A model generated the notes under the pieces. It had not been told where the DNA came from and searched no databases. It was given only the letters and a program-made list of their open reading frames with translations. Below are positions 1 through 8,918 of a DNA stretch of 64,000 bases, piece by piece. The stretch covers positions 1-64,000 of the forward strand of contig NZ_FNFM01000005.1 in NCBI RefSeq assembly GCF_900101095.1, in the 5' to 3' direction. Position 1 is the first letter of the stretch; each line of letters opens with the position of its first letter. This DNA comes from Actinopolyspora mzabensis. Its GTDB lineage: Bacteria > Actinomycetota > Actinomycetes > Mycobacteriales > Pseudonocardiaceae. A program made the position numbers and the translations under genes.

Positions 1-492
1 CTGCTGGTGAATCCGACGGGTCGGTTCGTCACGGGTGGTCCGATGGGTGACTGTGGTCTGACGGGCCGCAAGATCATTGTGGATACCTATGGTGGTATGG
101 CGCGGCACGGTGGTGGCGCGTTCTCGGGTAAGGATCCGTCGAAGGTGGACCGTTCGGCGGCGTACGCGACTCGGTGGGTGGCCAAGAACGCGGTGGCCGC
201 GGGTCTGGCGAGTCGGATCGAGGTGCAGACGGCGTACGCGATCGGTAAGGCGGCTCCGGTGGGGCTGTTCGTGGAGACGTTCGGCACGGAGAACGTGGAT
301 CCGGTCAAGATTCAGGCGGCGATCAACGAGGTGTTCGATCTGCGTCCGGCGGCGATCATCCGTGATCTGGATCTGCTGCGGCCGATCTACGCGCCGACGG
401 CGGCCTACGGGCACTTCGGGCGTACGGATGTGGACCTGCCCTGGGAACGCACCGACCGGACCGAAGCGCTCCGCTCGTTGGCCGACCGGTGA
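1..492 (+). CDS. metK: S-adenosylmethionine synthase (C-terminal part)
   Basis: MetK makes S-adenosylmethionine from ATP and methionine in the cytosol. The reading frame is open from the left edge, so only about the last 163 residues of a roughly 400-residue protein are here. The family signature [13 protein letters not shown] (about nt 34-72) and the glycine-rich [15 protein letters not shown] motif (about nt 97-142) are intact, as are the late YGHFGR and PWE motifs near the C terminus. The gene is convergent with the serine hydrolase at 562, with a strong hairpin between them. metK shortly before priA is a common actinobacterial order. Identity is secure; the start lies outside the window. 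Confidence 0.97.
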   Translation: MLVNPTGRFVTGGPMGDCGLTGRKIIVDTYGGMARHGGGAFSGKDPSKVDRSAAYATRWVAKNAVAAGLASRIEVQTAYAIGKAAPVGLFVETFGTENVDPVKIQAAINEVFDLRPAAIIRDLDLLRPIYAPTAAYGHFGRTDVDLPWERTDRTEALRSLADR

Positions 493-497
493 ACGTT

Positions 498-537
498 CCG
501 ACCGGGAGGGTGGTGTGGCCACCCCGCTCCCGGTCGG
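498..537. terminator. Bidirectional hairpin between convergent genes
   Basis: CCGACCGGGAG at 498-508 pairs perfectly with CTCCCGGTCGG at 527-537 around an 18-nt loop. It starts six bases after the metK stop and lies 25 bp before the stop of the convergent hydrolase gene. There is no clear U-tract, as is usual for actinobacterial hairpin terminators. Confidence 0.7.
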
Positions 538-561
538 TAGGAGTTCCTCAGCTCGGTCGGC

Positions 562-1857
562 TCACCGGGTCAGCCGGTGAAGATCCGCGAGCAGCGCGAC
601 TCCCGCGCCCTCGGGAGCTGCCGTGCTCGCGGCGTCGCTCGCATCGCAGACGGTGTTGACCTGCAGCGTGCCGAGCCGTCGGTCGATGGGGTGGATCAGC
701 GGCAGGCCGTTCTCGTCCAGCCGCTGGTACTTGGTCAGGTTCAGTCCGTAGCTGAGTTGCCGTTTCCCGTCAGCGCTGTGCAGCGACAGTGTGGACATGC
801 CCGGCACCGTGCCCTGGTGTCCCCACATCGTTCCGCACGCCGGGGTTTCGAACCGCATCAGTCCCAGGCCGTAGCGCAGGGTAGGACTGTTCGGAACCGC
901 CACTGTCTCGCGCATCTCCGCGAGTGCCGACTCGGCCAGCAGTTCCCCACTCAGCAGGGCGTCGTAGAACCGGTTCAGATCGGTGGGTGTCGAGATCAGT
1001 GCTCCGGCAGCACCCAGCACCGTGGGACTGTAGACACTGTACTCGCCACGCCGCTCCGGCAGGTGGTACAGCGCTTCGTACGCCTTGCTGTTCGGTCCCG
1101 GAACGAACGGGTTGAAGCGGGGGAAATAGGTGTCCCACAGCCCGAGCGGCCGGATGATCTCGCGGGTGATGTAGCGCTCCGGCGACTGTCCGGTCAGCTC
1201 GCGCAGCAGCTCACCGGCGATGATGTAGTTCGTGTTGGAGTAGGACCAGCTCTGTCCCGGCTCGTTGGTGGCGGGTTCCTCCAGTCCGACCGTGATCAGG
1301 TCTTCCGGGCTGTGGTAGCGGAACCTGTTCCGCTCCAGATCGGCCAGCGAGCCGCGGGTGAGTGAGCTGAAGATCACCGGAAAGTAGTCCGCGATACCGC
1401 TGGTGTGGTTCAGCAGCATTCGAACCGTGATCCGTTCGCCCCGTTCTCCCGGAACGAGTTCGGGCAGGTAACGCCCGATGGGGGCGTCCAACTCGACTCG
1501 CCCCGCCGAGACCTGCCGCAGTACGGCGGTGGCGGTGAACGTTTTCGTGACGCTGCCGACCCGATGGCCGAAACCGGCTTTCATGGGGCGGTCGGTGCGG
1601 GTGTCGGCCACTCCGGCCGCACCGGACCGGGTTCGGCCGTTTCGGATCACCGCGGCCTGAATGCCGGGCATACCGGCCTCGTGTACGGCTTCGAGGTTTT
1701 CCCGGAGTTCCGCCGAGCCCACCTCGGTGGCCCTGTCCGGCGGGTTGGCGGGGGCCGTGGCCGGAGCCGCCACCGCGGGGAGACTGCCCGGCAGCGCCAC
1801 AGCCGCTGCCAGTCCCAGCGCGATCAATCCGCGTCGGAGTCCGCTGATTCCGTTCAT
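562..1857 (-). CDS. Secreted serine hydrolase, beta-lactamase/DD-peptidase (class C) family
   Basis: Predicted secreted penicillin-binding-type hydrolase of about 431 residues. Residues 1 to about 32 form a signal peptide with an arginine pair, a hydrophobic stretch and an AVAAP cleavage-like end. The family triad is visible: SVTK (nucleophile Ser and Lys, about residue 102), YSN (in WSYSNTNY) and HQG in place of the KTG box. These fit D-alanyl-D-alanine carboxypeptidase or esterase-type members; the substrate cannot be read from sequence. The ATG at 1857 is preferred because AGGAG lies just upstream; an ATG at 1869 would add four residues but has no obvious SD. It is a single gene convergent with metK. 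Confidence 0.85.
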   Translation of the reverse strand: MNGISGLRRGLIALGLAAAVALPGSLPAVAAPATAPANPPDRATEVGSAELRENLEAVHEAGMPGIQAAVIRNGRTRSGAAGVADTRTDRPMKAGFGHRVGSVTKTFTATAVLRQVSAGRVELDAPIGRYLPELVPGERGERITVRMLLNHTSGIADYFPVIFSSLTRGSLADLERNRFRYHSPEDLITVGLEEPATNEPGQSWSYSNTNYIIAGELLRELTGQSPERYITREIIRPLGLWDTYFPRFNPFVPGPNSKAYEALYHLPERRGEYSVYSPTVLGAAGALISTPTDLNRFYDALLSGELLAESALAEMRETVAVPNSPTLRYGLGLMRFETPACGTMWGHQGTVPGMSTLSLHSADGKRQLSYGLNLTKYQRLDENGLPLIHPIDRRLGTLQVNTVCDASDAASTAAPEGAGVALLADLHRLTR

Positions 1858-2039
1858 AACGCTCCTCATCCGTGGGAGATCGTTACCGATTGAAACCGAT
1901 CTCCCACCAGTTCCGCAGCGTTATCGCCGAATCACGTCGCGGGAATCAGGGGTTCTTGGCTTGGGGCTGCTGTGGTGGAACCTCTCGACTCAATGGTTGC
2001 TCGCGTGTACAGCATGGTTGCGTAGCCGTCACGTGAGTC

Positions 2040-2130
2040 GGCGCCTTGCTGTGTTGGGCCGGCTCTTGAGTAGCGACCTACGCGGCGAGCGGCCCGGCCT
2101 TGCAATGCATCCGACTTACGCGCCGGGGAC
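2040..2130. repeat. R3 repeat, copy A
   Basis: This segment is the near-exact reverse complement of 21958-22068, including the stretch GGCTCTTGAGTAGCGACCTA and the following CGGCGAGCGGCCCGGCC. The two copies are about 20 kb apart and both lie between genes. With the R2 fragment at 2188 it fills most of the 413-bp gap between the serine hydrolase and trmL, in which I see no gene. Confidence 0.75.
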
Positions 2131-2187
2131 GATCCCGCTACCTCGCTCATGGTCACTTCCCGACGGGCTGTGCCGGAGTACCTACCC

Positions 2188-2236
2188 GATGTCGGGGCAC
2201 CCGCAGCGAGAGCCCGCGAGAGGTTCCGCCACCTGA
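2188..2236. repeat. R2 repeat, half copy
   Basis: The sequence from ACCCGATGTCGGGGCACCC to GCGAGAGGTTCCGCC matches the right half of the R2 palindromic element (compare 33948-33992). The left half is degenerate, so the hairpin cannot form fully. It lies about 35 bp from the trmL stop. Confidence 0.7.
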
Positions 2237-2270
2237 CCATCCACGGTGAACGAGTCGACGAACCGCTGGT

Positions 2271-2726
2271 CTAGGCGAAGCCCTGCTGGCGCCACGCCTC
2301 GTACACGGCCACCGCCGCGGAGTTGGCCAGGTTCATCGAGCGGATTCCCGGCACCATCGGGATGCGCACTCGGACGGTCTCGGGTTCGGACGGCAGCACC
2401 CCCTCGGGCAGGCCGACCGATTCGGGACCGAACAGCAGCACGTCGTCGGGGCGGTAGTCGATCGTCTCGTACGATCGCTCGGCCTGGACGGTGAACGCGA
2501 TGATCCTCCTCGGCTCGATCGCGCGCCACGCGGATTCCGGATCGGGATGCACTCGCAGCACCGCTTTGTCGTGATAGTCCAGCCCGGCGCGTTTCAGGTC
2601 CGCGTCGCCGACCCGGAAGCCCAGTGGTTCGATCAGGTGCAGCGCGCTTCCCGCGCCTGCGACCATTCGGATCGCGTTTCCGGTGTTTCCGGGGATCTCG
2701 GGGTGGTAGAAGACGACGTGGAACAC
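2271..2726 (-). CDS. trmL: tRNA (cytidine/uridine-2'-O)-methyltransferase, SPOUT family
   Basis: TrmL methylates the 2'-O of the wobble nucleotide (position 34) of certain leucine tRNAs with SAM as donor. The 151-residue product has the normal family length. The N-terminal YHPEIPGNTGNAIR motif and the C-terminal knot motifs LLFGPESVGLPEG, IPMVPGIRSMNLANS and VAVYEAWRQ are all present and typical of the TrmL/CspR group. The start is GTG 2726, which gives the usual MFHVVFYHPE N terminus and has an AAAGGAA SD. It lies between the hydrolase and priA and is divergent from priA. Confidence 0.92.
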   Translation of the reverse strand: MFHVVFYHPEIPGNTGNAIRMVAGAGSALHLIEPLGFRVGDADLKRAGLDYHDKAVLRVHPDPESAWRAIEPRRIIAFTVQAERSYETIDYRPDDVLLFGPESVGLPEGVLPSEPETVRVRIPMVPGIRSMNLANSAAVAVYEAWRQQGFA

Positions 2727-2890
2727 TCGGCTTCCTTTCGGCCCGTCAGCTGGGTGAACCGTGGGGGTGGCGCACGGACGTCGACCGAACGTTCGGACCG
2801 GCGCGGCCGTTCGCCCGTCAATACTAGAAGTGCTCCGGCGGCGAACTTCGTTCGGTGGTGGAGGTTCGGACCCGGGTGGGTCGACCTCCC

Positions 2891-2925
2891 CGCGTGGCTC
2901 CGAAAGCTCGCGTGGCTCCGAAAGT
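2891..2925. repeat. 18-bp tandem duplication
   Basis: CGCGTGGCTCCGAAAG occurs at 2891 and again at 2909, in the 273-bp intergenic space between the divergent trmL and priA genes. Its role is unknown; it could lie in the leader of either gene. Confidence 0.5.
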
Positions 2926-2999
2926 TCGCCGTGCGTGCCACGAGGAGCACCTCCCGGGAACCGATAGAGTGACCTGTCGGTCGGTGGCGATGCCGTGAG

Positions 3000-5072
3000 G
3001 TGGACTTGTCGGAGGTGGACGTGTCGGCAACCGGGGGTGAACGCGCCCGCTCCAAGGGCGGTTCCGGCTCCGGAGCCCGTAAGCGGTCCGCCGAGCCCGC
3101 CGCCGAACTTCCGGTCGCCCGGGTACTGGTCGACGTGTCGCCGCATCATCTCGATCGGCCGTTCGACTACCTGGTGCCGAGTCGTTTCGACACCGAAGCC
3201 GTGCCGGGGTGCCGGGTGCGCGTGCGGTTCAACGGCCGGTTGCTGGACGGCTTCCTGCTGCAGCGGGTCGCCGAGTCGGACTACGCGGGCAGGTTGGCCT
3301 GGCTGCAGCGGGTCGTCTCCTCCGAGCCGGTGCTGGTGGGGGAACTGCTCGAACTGGTCCGCGCGGTCGCCCGGCGTTACGCGGGCACCCTGAACGACGT
3401 GGCGCGGTTGGCCGTGCCACCGCGCCACGCCAGGGTGGAGAACGAAGCAGTGGCGGCCGGACCGAGTGAGCCGCCGTCGCCGCCGGCGAGCACCGCCTGG
3501 GCCCGGTACGGTCACGGCGCGGCGTTCCTGCACGCGGTACGGGAGGGAAAAGCCGCTCGCGCCGTGTGGCAGGCACTGCCCGACGAGGACTGGTCGACCA
3601 GGCTGGCCGAACTCGCCGCCGCGGCGGCTTCCGAACGGCGCTCGGCGATCCTGGTGGTGCCCGATCACCGCGATCTGACCCGGTTGACGAAGTCCTGCGC
3701 CGCGTTGCTCGGTGACCGGGGCGTGGTCTCGCTGTCCTCCGAACTGGGGCAGGCCGAGCGCTACCGCCGCTGGCTGGCCGTGCGGCGCGGTGACGTGCGG
3801 ATCGTGGTGGGCACCCGCGCGGCGATGTTCGCGCCGGTGGTGCCGCCGTTGGGACTGGTGGTCGTCTGGGACGACGGCGACGACCAGCACCTCTATCCGA
3901 CCGCGCCCTACCCGCACGTTCGGGACGTGTTGACCCATCGCGCCCACTCGTCGGGGGCCGCGCTGCTGATCGGCGGATTCGCACGCACGGCGGAGGCGGA
4001 GATGCTGGTCGAGTCCGGCTGGGCGGGCGAGCTGGTAGCGGGGCGGGCCGAGGTGCGTTCCGCCGCGCCGCGGGTGACCGCCATCGGCGAGGACGACGCG
4101 CAGCTCGCCAGGGATCCCACCATCCGCTCCGCGCGACTTCCCTCGATCGCCTTCCAGGCGGCCCGGCAGGCGTTGCGCGACGGCACTCCGGTGCTGGTGC
4201 AGGTCCCACGGCGGGGATACATGCCCGCGCTGGGCTGTGCCCGGTGCGGCGAACGGGCCACGTGCCGGAGGTGCGCGGGCCCGCTGGCTGTTCCCGTCGG
4301 GACCAGCGATGTCGCGCGACCGCCCTCCTGCCGTTGGTGCGGTGCGGTCGAGCACGCTTTTCGGTGCGTGAGCTGCGGAACCGACCGGCTGCGCGCCATC
4401 GTGATCGGCGCGGCGCGTACCGCGGAGGAGCTGGGGAAGGCCTTCGGCGGGGTGACCGTGCGGACCTCGGGTGGTGACGAGGTGCTGGCTCGTGTTCCCG
4501 CCGCTCCCGCGCTGGTGGTCGCTACCCCGGGGGTCGAGCCGGTGGCGGCGGGTGGCTACGGGGCGGCGCTGCTGTTGGACGCGCGTGCCATGCTCTCCCG
4601 CCCCGAGTTGCGAGCGGGGGAGCAGGCACTTCGCCGCTGGTTGGCCGCCGCGAGCCTGGTGCGTTCCGCGGAGCGCGGCGGGCGTGTCGTGGTGCTGGCC
4701 GAGTCCGAACTCCCGCCGGTGCAGGCCCTGGTGCGCTGGGATCCGTCCTGGTACGCGGCGCGGGAACTCGCCGGGCGCGCCGAACTCGGCTATCCACCCG
4801 CCAAGCGCGTGGCCTCCGTGGACGGTGCTCCGGAAGCGGTCAACGAGTTGCTCGACGGTGTCGAGCTGCCCGGCAGCGGCGAGATCCTGGGCCCGGTGCC
4901 GTTGGGTGAGGTCGACGCGGAGGGCGAGTCGGAACGCGAGCGGGCCCTGCTGCGGGTCGATCGCGCGCACGGCAGGTTGTTGGCCGACGCGCTGTACGAG
5001 GCGCAGGTGAGACGGGGACGCGGCAGCGGTGGTCCGGTACGGGTGCAGTTGGATCCGCTCGAACCGATCTAG
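3000..5072 (+). CDS. priA: Primosomal protein N' (PriA), actinobacterial type without motor motifs
   Basis: PriA marks stalled forks and recruits replication restart proteins. The 690-residue product has the N-terminal 3'-DNA-binding domain (VLVDVSPHHLDRPFDYLVP, about residues 43-61) and the zinc-binding cluster CARCG...CRRC...CRWCG...CVSCG (about residues 415-460). In the helicase core there is no GxGKT Walker A, and the DEAH position reads VVVWDDGDDQH. This degenerate, probably ATPase-dead form is known for actinobacterial PriA. The start is GTG 3000; a slightly later start is possible because the first 30 residues are low complexity. The gene is convergent with the downstream deacetylase gene. 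Confidence 0.92.
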   Translation: MDLSEVDVSATGGERARSKGGSGSGARKRSAEPAAELPVARVLVDVSPHHLDRPFDYLVPSRFDTEAVPGCRVRVRFNGRLLDGFLLQRVAESDYAGRLAWLQRVVSSEPVLVGELLELVRAVARRYAGTLNDVARLAVPPRHARVENEAVAAGPSEPPSPPASTAWARYGHGAAFLHAVREGKAARAVWQALPDEDWSTRLAELAAAAASERRSAILVVPDHRDLTRLTKSCAALLGDRGVVSLSSELGQAERYRRWLAVRRGDVRIVVGTRAAMFAPVVPPLGLVVVWDDGDDQHLYPTAPYPHVRDVLTHRAHSSGAALLIGGFARTAEAEMLVESGWAGELVAGRAEVRSAAPRVTAIGEDDAQLARDPTIRSARLPSIAFQAARQALRDGTPVLVQVPRRGYMPALGCARCGERATCRRCAGPLAVPVGTSDVARPPSCRWCGAVEHAFRCVSCGTDRLRAIVIGAARTAEELGKAFGGVTVRTSGGDEVLARVPAAPALVVATPGVEPVAAGGYGAALLLDARAMLSRPELRAGEQALRRWLAAASLVRSAERGGRVVVLAESELPPVQALVRWDPSWYAARELAGRAELGYPPAKRVASVDGAPEAVNELLDGVELPGSGEILGPVPLGEVDAEGESERERALLRVDRAHGRLLADALYEAQVRRGRGSGGPVRVQLDPLEPI

Positions 5073-5144
5073 TGTTCCGCGCTATCCGGCTCGGGTGGGC
5101 GAACGCGGGGCGATGGTCGGGTGAGGCGGGGCTCGGGCTCGGTG

Positions 5145-6233
5145 CTACTCGCGTGGTTGGTAGCTCTCGGCGCGCTCGGCGTACCGCTTCGCCGGTTTCC
5201 GGGAGCTGTCCGAGGGATAGGAGATCACGTCGGGATTCCCGTCGGAGGTGTAGCGCACGGCGGGGTTGGCCGCGAGCTTGTCCAGCCACACCTTCGAGCC
5301 GAACTTCGCGGACTCACCCTTGCCGTCCTGGGAGCGGATTCGGGGAACGTTGAGCGGGTCGAAACGTCGCGTGAAAGGTGCGGGGGCGGGCCTGGCGCCG
5401 ACCAGCAGCACCGCGTCGTGCTCGTACCGGATGCCGTCGGACTCACCGGAGCGGGCCAGTTCCTCCCTCGTGGGGTGCACCCCGTGCGGTAACGCGATGG
5501 TGCTGACCTCCGCGTCGGTGGCCTTCGTGATCCGCCGCTGCATGCCGGCGATCTGGTGTTTCACCTCGGACGGCGATTCCGCCGAGAGGGTGGGGTGATT
5601 CAGCGTGTGGTTGCCCAGCTCGAAACCGTGTTCGTGCAACCAGCGCAGGCTGCGCGCGACCTTGTTGCCCCCGAAGGGCGGGGTGGTGATGTAGAACGAG
5701 GCGGTCGCTCGGAAGTCGGGGTGCTGTGCGGCCACTTCGCGCATGATGGCCACGGCGGTGTTCGCCGCTGGTTCTCCCGAGGAGTCGAGCCGGAACTGGC
5801 TGGTGGAGGCGTCGTCGAAGGTCAGCACGACCGGATGGGTGCCCGCCGGTGTGTCGATCCGGCCCGCGGCGTAGTCGGACGTGGTGATCGGAACGTAGTT
5901 CTCCTCGGCCAGCCGCTGCAGTTCGGCCCGGAACGCTTCGGGGGTGCGGTCGTAGACGCTCTGCGGGTCGGGCGTGATCCGGTGATACATCAGGATGGGG
6001 ATCTTCCCCAGTTCGTTGGCTCCCACCTCGGCTGGGGCGGGTGGCTTCGAGCTGGGCGCCGCGCTCGAGGTGGCGCTCGAGGTGGGCGCGGTGGTGTTTC
6101 CGTCCGGGCTGGACGAAGCTTGTGGGGAGTCGCCGGCGGCGCAGCCACTCGCGGCCAGCAGTCCGAGTGCGACGGTCGAGACGAGCAGCGCACGCAGCCG
6201 GTTGGGTGCCAGATGTCTGGATGACAAGCCCAT
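5145..6233 (-). CDS. Polysaccharide deacetylase lipoprotein (NodB domain)
   Basis: Predicted membrane-anchored carbohydrate esterase family 4 enzyme acting on a cell-wall or extracellular polysaccharide. From ATG 6233 it has an Arg-containing N terminus, a hydrophobic stretch and a lipobox LAASGC, then a Ser/Thr/Pro-rich linker. The NodB domain follows: PILMYHRITP, the TFDDA catalytic motif and the metal-binding HxxxH in GNHTLNHPTLS. Upstream starts at 6260 (ATG) and 6269 (GTG) are in frame, but only 6233 has a GAGGGA-like SD at a tolerable distance and gives a clean lipoprotein signal. The substrate is unknown. It is divergent from the glycosidase-like gene at 6419, so the two may share regulation. 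Confidence 0.88.
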   Translation of the reverse strand: MGLSSRHLAPNRLRALLVSTVALGLLAASGCAAGDSPQASSSPDGNTTAPTSSATSSAAPSSKPPAPAEVGANELGKIPILMYHRITPDPQSVYDRTPEAFRAELQRLAEENYVPITTSDYAAGRIDTPAGTHPVVLTFDDASTSQFRLDSSGEPAANTAVAIMREVAAQHPDFRATASFYITTPPFGGNKVARSLRWLHEHGFELGNHTLNHPTLSAESPSEVKHQIAGMQRRITKATDAEVSTIALPHGVHPTREELARSGESDGIRYEHDAVLLVGARPAPAPFTRRFDPLNVPRIRSQDGKGESAKFGSKVWLDKLAANPAVRYTSDGNPDVISYPSDSSRKPAKRYAERAESYQPRE

Positions 6234-6418
6234 GCCGTTAAATTCCCTCGTAAGTGCCATAGATTTCACACTGTAGAGAAGGGCAGGCCGGTTTTGGTTA
6301 CTCCATGCCGGTCATTGCTCGACCCCGTATTACCTGCCACCGTGAATCACGACGTTTTGCCGCGATCTGCGCGCGGCACCGCGTCGGCATACCGTGGTGG
6401 ATCAGATGAGGTGACACG

Positions 6419-8077
6419 ATGGTTGAACCGACGCCAGAAGACAGCGACGAGACCGACAACTCGGACTCCGGGAACCACGACGAGAACCCGCGATCCGAAT
6501 CCGGTGAGGGGCGTGGCAGGCGTGCGCCCTGGACGAAGGTCGCACTGACCGTGGGTGGGCTGCTGCTCGTGGTGGGCGGTATCTGGATGGTGAACCTGTT
6601 CACCATGCAGCGTCCCGCCGTGCGTGGACTGCCGGATCACCCGCTTACCCCGGCCGCGATCGCCGACGGTGCGATCCGGGTGGAAACCGACTCCCCGAGC
6701 GATGTCACGGCCGATGTGGACGGAAAGTCCGTCACCGTCCTGGTGCGGGATGGTGCGGCCGTACTGCGGCCGGGTGAGTTGCCCGAGGGTTCCCACCGGT
6801 TACGGGTGGAGGTTCCCTCCGGAGCACTGCCCTGGACCAGGACACTGCGCGAGAACTTCGAAGTGGACGCTACCGCCCCCGAGATCCTGCTGCCGGAAAC
6901 AGTCAGCAGTGAGTCCTTTTCGGATCCGGTTACCGTTACCGGAAAGGCGAACGGGGCCTCGCGGGTCACCGTCGCCGGGAAACAGGTCTCCCTCGACGAC
7001 TCCGGAAAATTCAGCCGTGAACTCGACGAGGCCGCGTCGATCGTGACCGTGAAAGCGACCGACCGGGCGGGCAACACCTCCTCGACCGAGGTCGGGATCG
7101 AGGTGGATCACCCCGGTATGCGTGCGGTGCACATGACCGGCCTCGCCTGGTCCAGTGACCAACTCCGCGAGCCGGTGCTGCGCATGGCCCGCGAGGGGCT
7201 CATCGACACCGTGGAACTGGACATAAAGGACGAGAGTGGTGAGATCCAGTACGACTCCGCGGTTCCGCTGGCCGAGCGGATCGGTGCAGACAAGGGTTAC
7301 TTCGATGCTCGTAAGGCCATCGACCGGTTGCACGGCATGGGCGTGCGAGTGGTCGGCAGACTGGTGGCTTTCAAGGACCCCGTTCTCGCCGAGTCCGCAT
7401 GGAAGTCCGGCAACCGCGACCGGGTCGTCCGAACCGCGGCGGGTGGCCCCTACAACGGTGGTTACGGCGACTACTCGTTCACCAATTTCGCGAACCCCGC
7501 GGTGCGGGACTACAACATCGACATCGCCGTCGAAGCGGCCCGACTCGGATTCGACGACATTCTCTACGACTACGTGCGCAGGCCGGACGGCGAGCGTGCC
7601 GGAATGCGTTTCGCCGGGTTGGAGAAAACGCCCTCGGAGAGCATCGCCGGATTTCTCCGAAAGTCCCGTGAGCGACTGCGGGAACACGACGCCTATCTCG
7701 GTGCCTCGGTGTTCGGTATTACCGTGACCAGGCCGGAGTCGGTGGGTCAGAACATTCCGAAGATCGCGGAACACGTCGATTACGTGTCCCCGATGATCTA
7801 CCCCTCGCACTGGGGACCGGGTGAGTACGGTGTCGCCGACCCCAACAACGAACCCTACAAGATCGTCGACCGATCGCTGCGGGACTGGCTCGGCACGACG
7901 GACGGAACCGGGTCCCAGGTGATTCCCTGGTTGCAGGACTTCAGCCTCGGGGTGCACTACGGTCCCGGGAAGGTGTCGGCGCAGATCGATGCGAGCAAGA
8001 ACAACGGCATCGATTCCTTCCTGCTGTGGTCGCCGACCTGTGACTACACCGCGGCTGCCCTTTCGGCCGCTCCCTGA
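6419..8077 (+). CDS. Membrane-anchored putative glycoside hydrolase (DUF4015-type TIM barrel)
   Basis: The 552-residue protein has a short acidic cytoplasmic tail, one transmembrane segment (about residues 39-62), an Ig-like extracellular stalk and a C-terminal barrel starting near MRAVHMTGLAW (about residue 235). VELDIKDESGEIQYDS, DDILYDYVRRPDGE and VDYVSPMIYPSHW are typical of the putative glycoside hydrolase family DUF4015. The family is predicted to hydrolyse glycans, but the reaction is unproven. The start is ATG 6419 with GAGG seven bases upstream. Together with the divergent deacetylase it makes a small cell-surface polysaccharide-processing pair. A long hairpin follows the stop. Confidence 0.85.
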   Translation: MVEPTPEDSDETDNSDSGNHDENPRSESGEGRGRRAPWTKVALTVGGLLLVVGGIWMVNLFTMQRPAVRGLPDHPLTPAAIADGAIRVETDSPSDVTADVDGKSVTVLVRDGAAVLRPGELPEGSHRLRVEVPSGALPWTRTLRENFEVDATAPEILLPETVSSESFSDPVTVTGKANGASRVTVAGKQVSLDDSGKFSRELDEAASIVTVKATDRAGNTSSTEVGIEVDHPGMRAVHMTGLAWSSDQLREPVLRMAREGLIDTVELDIKDESGEIQYDSAVPLAERIGADKGYFDARKAIDRLHGMGVRVVGRLVAFKDPVLAESAWKSGNRDRVVRTAAGGPYNGGYGDYSFTNFANPAVRDYNIDIAVEAARLGFDDILYDYVRRPDGERAGMRFAGLEKTPSESIAGFLRKSRERLREHDAYLGASVFGITVTRPESVGQNIPKIAEHVDYVSPMIYPSHWGPGEYGVADPNNEPYKIVDRSLRDWLGTTDGTGSQVIPWLQDFSLGVHYGPGKVSAQIDASKNNGIDSFLLWSPTCDYTAAALSAAP

Positions 8078-8131
8078 CTCGGGGGTTTCGAGCGGGCTGT
8101 CCACGGGAGCGTCGCTCTCGCGACACCGGGA

Positions 8132-8180
8132 CCGTCCGGGCGTGCCGGGGCCGAGTACGGCCCCGGAAGCGTCCGGACGG
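8132..8180. terminator. Long GC-rich hairpin terminator
   Basis: CCGTCCGG (8132-8139) pairs with CCGGACGG (8173-8180), and inside it CCGGGGCCG pairs with CGGCCCCGG around an AGTA loop. The two stacked stems, about 55 bp after the glycosidase stop, separate that gene from def. Confidence 0.75.
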
Positions 8181-8250
8181 TTCGGCCCCGCCGAACACGA
8201 TGGCTGGCCGTTAGACTGGATCCGGCATCCCACGATCCTGGAGAGCACGC

Positions 8251-8916
8251 GTGAGCGTCCGGCCTATCCGGCTGCTCGGGGACCCCGTGCTGCGCGGTGG
8301 ATCCGCCGAGGTCGGCGACTTCGACAGCGGACTGCGCGCGCTCGTACGCGATCTCTGGGACACGATGGAGAGCCACGGTGGTGCCGGGCTGGCTGCCCCT
8401 CAACTGGGTGAACCGGTTCGGGTGTTCGCCTATCACTGCGCCGGTCACGCCGGGCACCTGGTGAATCCCTCGCTGCGTCCGCTCGACGAACAGCCGTACG
8501 AGGGGCCCGAAGGGTGTCTGTCCGTTCCGGAGGTCGATCGGCTGTGCCCGCGGTACCGCACCGTGCTCGTCCGGGGCTGGAACATGCACGGCGAACCCGT
8601 CGAGGTCGTCGGTTCGGACCTGCTGGCGCGTTGTCTGCAGCACGAGACCGATCATCTCGACGGGGTGGTCTTCCTCGACCGGCTCGACGAACGTTCCGCC
8701 GGTCCGCCCCACCCCGAACCGGCTCAGCCCGAACCGGCTCAGCCCGAACCGGCTCACCCCGAACAGGCCCACCCCGAACAGGCCCGCTCCCGAGCGACCC
8801 AGCACGATCCGGCCCAGCCCAACCCCGCACAGCAAGACCGGGGAGATCGCTCGTTCGATCGCGTCCGGCCGGTGACGGAGCAGGACCCGTACTCGTCCTT
8901 CGGAGGATCACACTAG
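8251..8916 (+). CDS. def: Peptide deformylase with repetitive C-terminal tail
   Basis: Deformylase removes the formyl group from the N-terminal methionine of new proteins. All three catalytic motifs are present: [10 protein letters not shown] (about residue 46), EGCLSVPE (about residue 88, metal-binding Cys) and QHETDHLDG (about residue 130, the HExxH-type metal site). The catalytic domain ends near residue 150. The remaining 70 residues are an unusual Pro/Gln/Glu tail encoded by 15-bp tandem repeats (8713-8787) and are not part of the enzyme. The gene is two bases from fmt, which makes the matching formylation enzyme, so the two are very likely cotranscribed. The start is GTG 8251. Confidence 0.93.
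   Translation: MSVRPIRLLGDPVLRGGSAEVGDFDSGLRALVRDLWDTMESHGGAGLAAPQLGEPVRVFAYHCAGHAGHLVNPSLRPLDEQPYEGPEGCLSVPEVDRLCPRYRTVLVRGWNMHGEPVEVVGSDLLARCLQHETDHLDGVVFLDRLDERSAGPPHPEPAQPEPAQPEPAHPEQAHPEQARSRATQHDPAQPNPAQQDRGDRSFDRVRPVTEQDPYSSFGGSH
8713..8787 (+). repeat. 15-bp tandem repeats inside def
   Basis: Five consecutive 15-bp units begin at 8713. The first three read CCCGAACCGGCTCAG or CAC, and the last two are the variant CCCGAACAGGCCCAC/CGC. They encode a pentapeptide-like PEPAQ/PEQAH repeat in the deformylase tail. Multiples of 15 keep the frame, so copy number could vary between strains. Confidence 0.85.
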
Positions 8917-8918
8917 AC

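Noticed and set aside
3000-5072. PriA inactivated by mutation
   Set aside because: Lack of Walker A and DEAH is a known feature of actinobacterial PriA; the zinc cluster and the rest of the frame are intact, so it is not a pseudogene.
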